A DNA stretch of 18,754 nucleotides from Candidatus Aminicenantota bacterium. Lineage in GTDB: Bacteria > Acidobacteriota > Aminicenantia > UBA2199. The notes beneath the pieces were generated by a model. It was not told the origin of the DNA and ran no database searches. It saw only the letters and a list, made by a program, of their open reading frames with translations. This document shows, in pieces, positions 1 to 8,473 of this stretch. The DNA lies in the NCBI GenBank assembly GCA_030671465.1, contig DAOVIP010000001.1:1-18754 (forward strand). The letters are read 5' to 3'. A program made the translations under genes and the position numbers. Each line of letters begins with the position of its first letter. The stretch's first letter is position 1.

Positions 1-82
1 AATAATCATTCAATATCCCTGATTTTCCATCTATCTTAACCAGAACCCGGACTTTCTTTCGCTTTTGTTTTCTCTTTTCCAT
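1..82 (-). CDS. 5' end of an unrecognised protein gene (partial)
   Basis: A minus-strand reading frame opens at an ATG (82-80) and stays open for 27 codons to the window edge. The visible protein begins with a very basic stretch (MEKRKQKRKK), followed by VRVLVKIDGKSG, which reads like a beta strand and turn. A purine-rich ribosome binding site, GGGAGAGG, lies at 93-86. It is 6 bases from this ATG and only 3 from an in-frame ATG at 85, so 82 is the likelier start. The gene follows addB on the same strand after about 95 bases of AT-rich DNA. I do not recognise the family, and too little is visible to assign a function. That it is a real gene rests on the start signal and the coding-like residues. 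Confidence 0.55.
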   Translation of the reverse strand, partial: MEKRKQKRKKVRVLVKIDGKSGILNDY

Positions 83-179
83 CATCCTCTCCCTTTTACT
101 TATAATTTATATTATTATGATCGGTTTTTCAACAAAAAAAATCTTAAAATAAGGGATACGTTTTTTTTCTCAACTGGTT

Positions 180-3143
180 TTATATATTTCCGCAGGCCAC
201 CCGGAAGGGACAGTAACCACAATATTGAGGATTGTGATGATTGGCCACAAATGTTTTCCGTAGAAAAATATCTGCCATGATTTCCGTAAGATTATGTTTG
301 AAATTTTTCATCAGAATATTCTTTTCCTCAGTTGAAATCATCTCCAGGCGACTTCCCTTCACAAAAACAGGTCTGAAAAAATCTTCAGCCGGTTTTAAAA
401 AAACATAAGCTGCATCTATCCGGGAATAATCCTCGGTTTGGGGATTCATCATCAAGGTATACATTAAAAGCTGAAAACTTTCATAATAATACCGAAATTC
501 TTTGAGGGTTGCCAGCAATTCTGGCTTTTCCAGGTTTGGCAGATCCTTCAAGAGGAAATCGACCACCTTTTTTCTGATCCTGGGTTTAAACGGGGTTCCG
601 GTCTTGTAATCAATCAACCGAATCAAGCCTCTTTCTGTCTCGATCCGGTCAATTCTTCCTTTGAGCCTGATCAAGGAGGTGGAAAATGGCAGGTCCATCT
701 CCATAAACACTTTTTTTTCAAGTCCGGTAATCTCGATCCCATTCTTCCGTAGTCGCTGGATATCAGTGGCGAGAAAATCTTTCAATTTCTCAACCATTAC
801 CCAGCACCTGATTTTCCCAATCCCGGAAGCACCAACAAACCCTTTGTTTCTAAACTCCTCCCCTACTATATGCTCCAGTTGACCTTCCAACTGGTTGAAT
901 TCCTCGGGAAAATGACCGTTACGATAGAGTCTTTCCAGCACCCGGTGAACCAGGGTTCCCAATTCTCCAGTATCCGGGTCCGGGGATAGCTCTTTCCGCT
1001 CCTCCATCCCCACGATATAGGAGAAATAAAACCGAAGGGGACATCGAATATAACTCTCCAAGGCAGAAGCAGAAAAGCTCATTTTCTTTATTTTTGCCAT
1101 TATGGAATCGTTCTTTTTCACGGTTTTCAACACTTCGGATGGCAGTTCACATTTGCAATTTTTCCGGATAATGGTTGGTGCTGCCTGGCCCTGTTTTTCC
1201 ATTTCATAGATGATCCGTTCAATAAATCGACTTTTCTCCGCCTTCTCGGTTCCTTCCTGGTTATCAATCCAGAGAATATGGGCCTTTTTTGCCGATCCAA
1301 GCAATGAAAAAAAATTGTAGGCAAAAAGGATTTCCCATTGTGAATAACAGCGAACCCCGAAGACCCGCCGGATATCATAGGGAAGCAAAGGATCATATTT
1401 GAAAGACTGAGGCAGGACACCCTCCAGGGCATCAACCACAATAACCTCATCAAAACTGAGTCCCCTGGATTCCAGCATGCCCATCACCTGGATTCCCTTC
1501 AGTGGAGATCCTTCAAAATAAATATGGACACCGGAAAAATGATAGGAAAGCAGGGATACCATTGATCCAAAATCAGTCTGGCCGACATCCGATTCGTGTT
1601 CCCGGCAAAACCCGATCACCTGGTCCAGAGTGTTTACAGCAGTGTTGACATAATCTTCGAGAAACAAGTGGTACTTTTTATATTTCCCCACTGCCAATAC
1701 CGCCTGTTTCAGAAATTCAGCCAGTTCCAGTAATGAAGCAGTGCCATCAGCCAAAAAAGTGGCATGCAAATTCTTTACTTCAGCAATGATATCCCTTTTC
1801 AGATCGGGAGAAAATTCTTCTGATTCAGCCAGAATCCGGGTTATTTGATCCTCAACATTTTCCGGGGTAAAATAAAGCAAATTTTCCCGATTGATCAAAT
1901 CCTCTATCAGATGGATTCCCCTTTTTAAAGGTTCCTCCTCATTTCCAATATTTCCTGAAAGTTTTATATAAGGATGGCGGATAAGATTCAGATAATCAGG
2001 TGAGAAAATATTTCCCTCTTCATTGCAGGATTCAGCCGCTTTCATCATGAATATCAGCAGTTGATAAAGCGGAGTTCTTCGAAATGGATACCCCAAAGAA
2101 ATATTAAAGGGAATCAACTCTTGCTGCAGTGAAAATCTGGATACCACCCCATGAATGAATGGAATAAGGGAGGCCGAATCGGGTAAAACCACAGCAATCT
2201 TTTTCAAGTCCTCCGGTTGGTTGCAATTAGCCACAATGGCTTTCATTATTTCAACCACCTGAATCATCTGGGTTTCCAGATTGGGGAGGCAATAGAGATT
2301 GACTTTACCGGATAACCGGTTCCACTCTGAATCCTTCACTTGATCCGGTCCGGGCTCGAGATTCAGCGATTCCAGCATCCGGGCCACCAGTACAAATGGA
2401 GAGGTCTGCTCATGAAGGGCTCCCGGATCACATCTTACCAATATCCGGGCCCTTCCGGTTTTAAAGATGAGCTTCAGGATTTTCTCTTCACAGGCATTCA
2501 GGGCACCCAGCCCGGAAAAAACAATCTCTTGTCCGGCTGGCACCCTCAATGCTTCCGCTTCGGCCAGGGATGCAGTCAATTTATAGGCGACTCCCCTGGA
2601 ATACTGTTTGTTTTCCAGCAGGAGATCTTTAAACTGTTCCACCAACAGAGGCATTTTACCGATAAAATCCTTATAGCCCTGATGATATTCACCCAGATGG
2701 GTAAATTCCTGAAAGATCTCCCGATTGATTCGATCGGTAAATTCTCCTTCTATCAGTAATTCCTCAACCGCTTTCAGGATAAGCAAGGCCCAGGGGAAAA
2801 AATCGGGAAAATGCGGATTTATTTTTCCACCGGTATAAACAGTGTCCTTGAATCCCCGGTTGATGGTTCTGAAAATTGCCAGTACCGCTTCCATTTCATT
2901 GGCCATTCTGAATCCGGAATGGTTCAGATTAAAAAGCTGGAAAACGAATTGATCAATGGTCACCAGTTCCGGAGGAAAATAAGACCCTTTCAGATGGCTA
3001 TTCAGCCTGTCCTTTATGAAAAACAGCATCCTTTTCGATGGGGTAACCACACTCAGCCGGGAAAAATCCCGAGTGTTAAAAGAAATGATTTCGTCAACAG
3101 TGGCCTGAACCAGATCTTCACTACTTTTAACGAGCTTCAGCAT
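180..3143 (-). CDS. addB: AddB/RexB-like subunit of a helicase-nuclease, PD-(D/E)XK nuclease
   Basis: A 987-residue protein expected to pair with AddA in resecting DNA double-strand breaks for RecA-dependent repair. The C-terminal part holds a PD-(D/E)XK nuclease: GRID with Asp832, then DYK with Asp845 and Lys847. Four cysteines fit the AddB iron-sulphur staple: Cys701 in the RCPLRF segment just before the nuclease core, and Cys975, Cys978 and Cys984 spaced C-x2-C-x5-C at the extreme C-terminus. The N-terminus (SVVTPSKR region) has no GxxGxGKT Walker A, so this subunit probably has a degenerate helicase fold without ATPase activity, as in RexB-type proteins. The ATG overlaps the addA stop by 7 bases, which points to translational coupling. 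A GGAG lies about 8 bases upstream. The role is inferred from motifs and the addA neighbour. Confidence 0.9.
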   Translation of the reverse strand: MLKLVKSSEDLVQATVDEIISFNTRDFSRLSVVTPSKRMLFFIKDRLNSHLKGSYFPPELVTIDQFVFQLFNLNHSGFRMANEMEAVLAIFRTINRGFKDTVYTGGKINPHFPDFFPWALLILKAVEELLIEGEFTDRINREIFQEFTHLGEYHQGYKDFIGKMPLLVEQFKDLLLENKQYSRGVAYKLTASLAEAEALRVPAGQEIVFSGLGALNACEEKILKLIFKTGRARILVRCDPGALHEQTSPFVLVARMLESLNLEPGPDQVKDSEWNRLSGKVNLYCLPNLETQMIQVVEIMKAIVANCNQPEDLKKIAVVLPDSASLIPFIHGVVSRFSLQQELIPFNISLGYPFRRTPLYQLLIFMMKAAESCNEEGNIFSPDYLNLIRHPYIKLSGNIGNEEEPLKRGIHLIEDLINRENLLYFTPENVEDQITRILAESEEFSPDLKRDIIAEVKNLHATFLADGTASLLELAEFLKQAVLAVGKYKKYHLFLEDYVNTAVNTLDQVIGFCREHESDVGQTDFGSMVSLLSYHFSGVHIYFEGSPLKGIQVMGMLESRGLSFDEVIVVDALEGVLPQSFKYDPLLPYDIRRVFGVRCYSQWEILFAYNFFSLLGSAKKAHILWIDNQEGTEKAEKSRFIERIIYEMEKQGQAAPTIIRKNCKCELPSEVLKTVKKNDSIMAKIKKMSFSASALESYIRCPLRFYFSYIVGMEERKELSPDPDTGELGTLVHRVLERLYRNGHFPEEFNQLEGQLEHIVGEEFRNKGFVGASGIGKIRCWVMVEKLKDFLATDIQRLRKNGIEITGLEKKVFMEMDLPFSTSLIRLKGRIDRIETERGLIRLIDYKTGTPFKPRIRKKVVDFLLKDLPNLEKPELLATLKEFRYYYESFQLLMYTLMMNPQTEDYSRIDAAYVFLKPAEDFFRPVFVKGSRLEMISTEEKNILMKNFKHNLTEIMADIFLRKTFVANHHNPQYCGYCPFRVACGNI

Positions 3144-6100
3144 GGTACCGGCTCCACTATATCCAGATCCGGGTACAGTAAGTACCCTTCGATTTTTTTC
3201 CCGGAAAACAAGGATTCCAGAATATGAATATAATCCATTATCTGCTTCCGGTGTTGATCTGTTTTCTTAGACCCGGTTTTAAAATCAATGACCAGGACCC
3301 GGTCTCCGGTCATGATCAGTCGATCAACCCGACGGTATTCAATCCACTCCCCGAGATATCCGGCAATATCCCTTTCGTTGTAAACCTCCAGGTCACCATG
3401 AAAAAGGCAAAACACATCCTCCCGGGCCAAGAATTGGCATAATCGTTTGTAATCATCATCACCGAGATATTCAGCCTCCGCCAGAGGTTTTATCAATTCG
3501 CCAATCTGATCTTTACTCTCAATCAGTTTAATCCGGGATAATAAACGATGAATCGCCTCCCCCCGTTCAATCGATTTTTTTTCCTCAATACTGAATAGAT
3601 CAGCAGAAGAAAAAACCAGGAATTCCTTCTGCCACTCAGAGGTGCTGATCTTTTTTGATTCCACAGACAAAAGATTTGCCGTTTTGTCAACCGGAGAGGA
3701 GTCCTCTTTAATATGAGGCCATTTACCCCAGGCACATTCCCTCCAGGTATCTGGCCCTTCATTTTCCCGGACCGGATTCAGATTACCCTGGACCCAGGGA
3801 TGATTGGCAATAATCTCTGAAAAATCTTTAAACTTCCTGAAGGCATCTTCATGGACGGATCGACGCGGTTGCTGATGAATAAACGGAATAAACAGCGCAT
3901 CCCTGGCCCGGGTCAAAGCCACATACAAGAGGTTTAATTCATCAACAAATCCTTTTTCGATTTCACTCAGATACAGGTCCCTTAAAACAGGATTGATTCG
4001 GGCATAATTCTTGGATATATGATAGAAATCTCCACCTTTCCAGTATAGCCTCTTCTCTCCCCTGCCTGATTTCCCGGCCAGGGGAATCATTACGACCGGA
4101 AATTCAAGCCCTTTGGCTTTATGGATGGTCAATACCCGGATTCTGGTTTCATCATCCGACACATTGATGGTATAGGGATTTCGACTTTGAATATTTTTCT
4201 CCCATTCCGCCAGCAGAGCAGCGATTGAATTAATTTCTTTCTGCTCCAGATCATGCAAAATACTGCCAAAACTTAAAAAAAACGGCGCTGAAAAGGGGAA
4301 ATTTTCAAATAACTGGAATTTCAGGGTTAAATCCTGGAAGATATCATATGGAGGTGAAAAACCCGCCTGTTTTACAAAAGGATCAATCAGGCATTCCCAG
4401 ATTTTCGGAACCAGATCTTTGCATCGTTTATACAACGGTTTACCTGTCGAGACTTCGGTTAAGAAAGATTCGTCAAATTTTTTCATTTCACCGGGAAACA
4501 ATTGTCTGGCTCTCTGTTTAAATATTTCCCCGGATATAAAGGTGAATAAATTCAAATGATCAGGGAGATAGTCAATGAAGCGAAAAAAACATATGATTTC
4601 TTGGATCAACCTCGATGAGGAGAGAAACAGAGACTCATCCGAAAGGGTTGGAATCTGCCGGCCCTCCAGAAAGCGAACCATATCCCTGCCTTCATCATTC
4701 GACCGGGTGAGAACCGCAATATCAGAGCCCTTATATCCTTGGTCTTTCAGACGTTTAATAATCTGCTCGCATTTATCATAGAGCCTAGATTGCGGATCCT
4801 GAGAGTTACCAGCCTCCGATTTCATGTATTCCAACATGGAAACCTGGACAAAACCTTCATTTTTCAGCCCGGATGGTGAAACATCCTGTTTGGCCGTGTC
4901 GAAATTGGCTTGAACTTTTCGGGTAAGCTCGCTGGCTACTCCCAGATTATCCAGCATCAGCTTTAAATTCCGGGGATCCCAGAAGGAATTATTGAAGTGT
5001 ACGATATTTTTACCGCTGCGAAAGTTCTGTTTCAACACCCGGGTAAACCGGCCCAGGCCCAATAAGTTCAGAACTCCAAGTTCCTTTCGCAACCGATCTT
5101 CATTCATCAATTCGGCATTACCCCCTCTCCAGCGGTAAATCGCCTGCTTGGGGTCACCGACGATGAATATTGATGATTTTTCTTCTGACACCAGCACTTC
5201 TTCAAGTATCGGAACCAGCGCCTTGAACTGGAGCTCACTGGTATCCTGAAACTCATCAAAAAGAAAATGTTGGAAACGATCGGATAATTTCAGGTAAATA
5301 TAGGGCAGGGCTGATTTCTCCCAGGCAGAAAGTTTTTTACGCAGGGTTCTGGAAAATTCATTGACAAAAATGACCTTTCTCTCGCTTTCCCAGAACCGGA
5401 GATAATCGAAAAAGAAATGTGAAAAATGACTGACCCGGTTCAGGCTAAGCAATAGAATACAATGGGCAAGGTGGTCCCTGGTTTTTTGAAATTTCCGAGA
5501 AAATAACTCCCGGAAGTTTTCATCGGTATTTTTTTTAAAACACGATGTGCAGTCTTCCAAGGAGAACATTTTTTTATCGATTATCGGGTCAATTTTCTTC
5601 AGGTTTTTACTATCTTCGATAAAATCCCGGACAGCAGAAACCAGACTGCGATTCACCACTACTTTGTTGATTCCCGGATGAACTTCACCCGGATCCGAAT
5701 CGGATAGAATAATTGAGAACAGGGCAGATAAATTCTGTCTGAAAACTTCAACCGCCTTAAAGACCTGCTCACCATTATTCCGGGGTGACACATTTTCCTC
5801 AATACCCCGATACTGGGCAATACCGTAGAAATCAACAAGATAGCTGATAATGACTTCATCAATATTCCACTGGTGAAGGGTTTCACTGTTTTTTATATTG
5901 GATAATACACTTTTAAAAAATCCCCATTCCTGATGACAAATGTTCTCAATGAACTGGCGTGCTTTTTCTCGGAGTTTGTCCCCGGCATCCAGTCCGATCT
6001 CAAAATCAGGTGGCAAATTCAAATCCGGGGATATGACTTTGATAATTGAACTCATCAATGAATCAATGGTTTTTACATTGAAATCATGGTAATGGGAAAT

Positions 6101-6451
6101 GATCCGCTCAATAATGAGGGCTGATAACTGAACAATCTTACCCTCATCCAGCTTCAATTCTCGGGATAATTTTGTCAGGAATTTCTTATCCCCGGCCGAA
6201 AGCGGATTCTGTTGAGCGCACAGTGAAAATCTTTTTAACTTTTCCAGAATCCTCTCTTTCATTTCATTGGCTGCTTTATTGGTAAAGGTAATGGCCAGTA
6301 TAGAACCTATCAGACGCTCCGTATATTCGACAGTCCTGCCCGACTGAAGATGGGAATCAAACAATTGAATAACGTGTTTTAAATATTCGAAGGTTAACTG
6401 ATAGGTTTTGCCGGAACCGGCAGCAGCTTCATATTTTATGATCCGATCCAC
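3137..6451 (-). CDS. addA: AddA-like UvrD-family helicase with C-terminal nuclease
   Basis: An 1104-residue superfamily 1A helicase-nuclease, the motor subunit of the AddAB break-resection complex. Helicase motifs appear in order: Walker A AGSGKT (residues 11-16), motif Ia ITFTNKAANEM (54-64), motif II DEFQDTS (399-405), motif III GDPKQAIYRWRGG (432-444), motif IV QNFRSG (475-480), motif V TIHKAKGLEFPVV (775-787) and motif VI LYVALTRAR (842-850). The C-terminal RecB-like nuclease shows Asp1043 in RRVDRLI and Asp1056/Lys1058 in IDFKTG, so both subunits of this complex should cut DNA. The start is GTG (6451-6449). A TAG lies five codons upstream in frame and no ATG fits between them. The only good Shine-Dalgarno, AAGGAG at 6481-6476, is 24 bases away, so initiation may be weak. 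It lies 43 bases after the M28 peptidase gene and is probably co-transcribed with it. Confidence 0.93.
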   Translation of the reverse strand: MDRIIKYEAAAGSGKTYQLTFEYLKHVIQLFDSHLQSGRTVEYTERLIGSILAITFTNKAANEMKERILEKLKRFSLCAQQNPLSAGDKKFLTKLSRELKLDEGKIVQLSALIIERIISHYHDFNVKTIDSLMSSIIKVISPDLNLPPDFEIGLDAGDKLREKARQFIENICHQEWGFFKSVLSNIKNSETLHQWNIDEVIISYLVDFYGIAQYRGIEENVSPRNNGEQVFKAVEVFRQNLSALFSIILSDSDPGEVHPGINKVVVNRSLVSAVRDFIEDSKNLKKIDPIIDKKMFSLEDCTSCFKKNTDENFRELFSRKFQKTRDHLAHCILLLSLNRVSHFSHFFFDYLRFWESERKVIFVNEFSRTLRKKLSAWEKSALPYIYLKLSDRFQHFLFDEFQDTSELQFKALVPILEEVLVSEEKSSIFIVGDPKQAIYRWRGGNAELMNEDRLRKELGVLNLLGLGRFTRVLKQNFRSGKNIVHFNNSFWDPRNLKLMLDNLGVASELTRKVQANFDTAKQDVSPSGLKNEGFVQVSMLEYMKSEAGNSQDPQSRLYDKCEQIIKRLKDQGYKGSDIAVLTRSNDEGRDMVRFLEGRQIPTLSDESLFLSSSRLIQEIICFFRFIDYLPDHLNLFTFISGEIFKQRARQLFPGEMKKFDESFLTEVSTGKPLYKRCKDLVPKIWECLIDPFVKQAGFSPPYDIFQDLTLKFQLFENFPFSAPFFLSFGSILHDLEQKEINSIAALLAEWEKNIQSRNPYTINVSDDETRIRVLTIHKAKGLEFPVVMIPLAGKSGRGEKRLYWKGGDFYHISKNYARINPVLRDLYLSEIEKGFVDELNLLYVALTRARDALFIPFIHQQPRRSVHEDAFRKFKDFSEIIANHPWVQGNLNPVRENEGPDTWRECAWGKWPHIKEDSSPVDKTANLLSVESKKISTSEWQKEFLVFSSADLFSIEEKKSIERGEAIHRLLSRIKLIESKDQIGELIKPLAEAEYLGDDDYKRLCQFLAREDVFCLFHGDLEVYNERDIAGYLGEWIEYRRVDRLIMTGDRVLVIDFKTGSKKTDQHRKQIMDYIHILESLFSGKKIEGYLLYPDLDIVEPVPC

Positions 6452-6494
6452 TTTATCCCAAGCCTATTTATCGGTCTCCTTGTCGCTTGATATT

Positions 6495-8078
6495 TTAGTG
6501 TTTATATCGGACAGACTCCATGGGAAAGGTCAATTTGTCTCTCCATTGAGGAACCATTTTATTCCTGTTCAAGTGATCGATTAATAACAGGGCAAATTTT
6601 ATGGTCTGCTTCATCCCTTCCAGTTTCCATCGGGGATCATATTCATCTTCTACAGTATGGTATCTGGTTTTCCAGAATTGAGTATATTTCCTTTCTCCGG
6701 ATTCATCATCCTCACCCGCACTGATCCAGACAGACGGGATATCATACCTGGCAAACGAGAACTGATCAGAACGGTAAAAAAAACCCTGATTGGACATGGA
6801 AAATTGCCTGTATTTAATTCCCTCTTTCTGGGCCAGAAACTTTAAAATATCTTCAAAACTCGAAAACCTGGCCCCAATCCCCATGATACTCCTGCTTTTC
6901 TCCCAGACCGGTGTGGATTCAAAATTGATATTGGCCACAATTGTCCCTCTATCGGTGTTTTGAACATAAAATTTGGAACCCAGCAGCCCGGCTTCTTCCG
7001 AATTGCAGGCCAGAAAGGTCACGGTATAGTACAAATCATTTTGAAATTCTTTCAGGATTTTGGCAACCATGACCATCGAGGCCACAGCTGTTCCATTATC
7101 AATGGCTCCATTGAATATATTGTCCCCCTGCTTATTTTCATCTACCCCGAAATGATCGATATGGGCGCTGAACACCACCCTTTTTGAAGTTTTTCCGGGG
7201 ATTACGGCAATAACATTATTATTGGATAATTCTCTGAAACTATTTTTCCCATCTATCTTGACTTTAAAACCCAGGGTTACCGGTTTAAAAGTTCGCTTCA
7301 ATGACATTTTATACAGTTGATCCAGATCCAGGTCCCGGTCCTTAAAAATTTGCCTCAAACGTGATTCCTTTACCCAGGCCCTGAATTTGAGATTACTGCT
7401 TAAATCAGACTCGATAAAGACCTCCTCCCCGGACCAGGAATTTTGGACCACCTTCCAGCCATACCCGGCCGATTCATCGGTATGAATCATAATAATGCCG
7501 GCTGCACCCCTTCTGGCCACTTCTTCAATATGATATGTCCAGCGTCCGAAATAGGTCAAGGTCTTTCCTTCGAAGATATCGCTTAAAAACATTCCGGGAT
7601 CATTAATCCTGGAAATCACGATTTTATCCTTCACATCCGTATTTTTGTAATCATCCCAATTCCACAAATCCGCAACAATTCCAAAACCGATGAAGACCGC
7701 ATCCCCTTCCAGAGAAAATGATTCTGCCCCTTGGGTAAAAGTCCCGACAATATCCTCCAAATATTTCAATTTGTGATCATCAATTTGCACATTCAGATTG
7801 TTGATGGTAAATCCCTTCAGTTTAAAGGGTTGGAGATATTTACCATTGGTTTCTGGTTTTAAATCCAATAGCTTGAAAACACTTTTAAGATAAATTTCGG
7901 TAATATTACCACCCCGGGTTCCAGGGGCCCGACCCTCCACCAGGTCATGGGCCAAAAATTCGACCACACTCTGCATTTCCAACCTTGATATGCTGTCGAT
8001 CCGTTCTTCCAGCTGTGAGGGATATAAAAACGAAAAGATACAAAAAACCAAAAGAAACATGACCATGATCTTTTTCAT
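6495..8078 (-). CDS. Secreted M28-family zinc peptidase with PA-like insert
   Basis: A 527-residue exported metallopeptidase of the M28 (aminopeptidase/carboxypeptidase) family. I chose the ATG at 8078 because GAGGAG lies 7 bases upstream and the protein then begins with a signal peptide (MKKIMVMFLLVF and onward). An in-frame ATG at 8111 would put eleven polar residues before it. A PA-like insert spans roughly residues 110-240 (GRWTYHIEEVARRGAAGIIMIH is its core). The catalytic domain shows HIDH (His306, Asp308), the bridging Asp327 in AIDNG, Glu361/Glu362 in SEEAGLLGS and His474 in YHTVEDEYD. At the third-ligand position, where the family normally has Asp (N-x-D), this protein has Glu387 in NINFEST. 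Homologues release N-terminal amino acids or dipeptides outside the cytoplasm; the substrate here is unknown. The gene follows DUF2007 by 58 bases. Confidence 0.88.
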   Translation of the reverse strand: MKKIMVMFLLVFCIFSFLYPSQLEERIDSISRLEMQSVVEFLAHDLVEGRAPGTRGGNITEIYLKSVFKLLDLKPETNGKYLQPFKLKGFTINNLNVQIDDHKLKYLEDIVGTFTQGAESFSLEGDAVFIGFGIVADLWNWDDYKNTDVKDKIVISRINDPGMFLSDIFEGKTLTYFGRWTYHIEEVARRGAAGIIMIHTDESAGYGWKVVQNSWSGEEVFIESDLSSNLKFRAWVKESRLRQIFKDRDLDLDQLYKMSLKRTFKPVTLGFKVKIDGKNSFRELSNNNVIAVIPGKTSKRVVFSAHIDHFGVDENKQGDNIFNGAIDNGTAVASMVMVAKILKEFQNDLYYTVTFLACNSEEAGLLGSKFYVQNTDRGTIVANINFESTPVWEKSRSIMGIGARFSSFEDILKFLAQKEGIKYRQFSMSNQGFFYRSDQFSFARYDIPSVWISAGEDDESGERKYTQFWKTRYHTVEDEYDPRWKLEGMKQTIKFALLLIDHLNRNKMVPQWRDKLTFPMESVRYKH

Positions 8079-8136
8079 TTCTGACTCCTCGACCTTTCTG
8101 GGCCTAGTCATTGATATGATTAATATTCATCCGGAA

Positions 8137-8373
8137 TCAATCCCTGTCTTTTTTTCCGGATTGATTTCCAATATGCTTTTTGGCTTCTGAATAATGCCCG
8201 GCCGGGACCATGATTTTCACTTCACCCAGTCCATTCATGGTAATTCCGAACAATCGGCCTGCAGATTCAAACTTCAGGAAACAGGGAATGTGATAGCTTT
8301 CCAGTTTTGCTTTGATGATTTCAGCCTCCATCATTCCCTCAACCACCGCAACTTCCTTCAGATCCTTCTTCAT
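8137..8373 (-). CDS. DUF2007-type small protein
   Basis: A 78-residue protein resembling the DUF2007 family (putative prokaryotic signal-transducing proteins). It has the usual pattern: an N-terminal strand (KEVAVVEG), a helix with alternating acidic and hydrophobic residues (MEAEIIKAKLES) leading into a short strand (IPCFL), a loop (AGRLFGITMNGLG), then VKIMVPAGHYSEAKKHI. The family is thought to have a ferredoxin-like fold; its function is not established. The tail is basic and polar (GKKDRD). It sits between fabH (100-base gap) and the M28 peptidase (58-base gap) on the same strand. No Shine-Dalgarno precedes the ATG, and a TATATG hexamer ends only 8 bases before it, so the message may be leaderless or weakly translated. 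The identity is by pattern recall and is reasonably good. Confidence 0.75.
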   Translation of the reverse strand: MKKDLKEVAVVEGMMEAEIIKAKLESYHIPCFLKFESAGRLFGITMNGLGEVKIMVPAGHYSEAKKHIGNQSGKKDRD

Positions 8374-8473
8374 GAACCAATCATATAACAGTTTTCAGAA
8401 AATTTCAAATCCGGCAGAACGAAAAGATTCAGGTATGATATCCGGAAAAAATCAGAAAGGGGAAACCGGTAAA

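Noticed and set aside
124..165. Possible terminator after addB
   Set aside because: On the minus strand there is a T8 run, but the preceding stem is only about four A/T-rich pairs (CTTA/TAAG), too weak to call.
65..280. A 71-codon plus-strand frame at the left edge
   Set aside because: It lies opposite the start of the partial gene and the end of addB, and its composition follows the A/T tracts.
2340..2759. A 139-codon plus-strand frame inside addB
   Set aside because: It is a shadow of the addB reading frame, with no ribosome binding site and no recognisable family.
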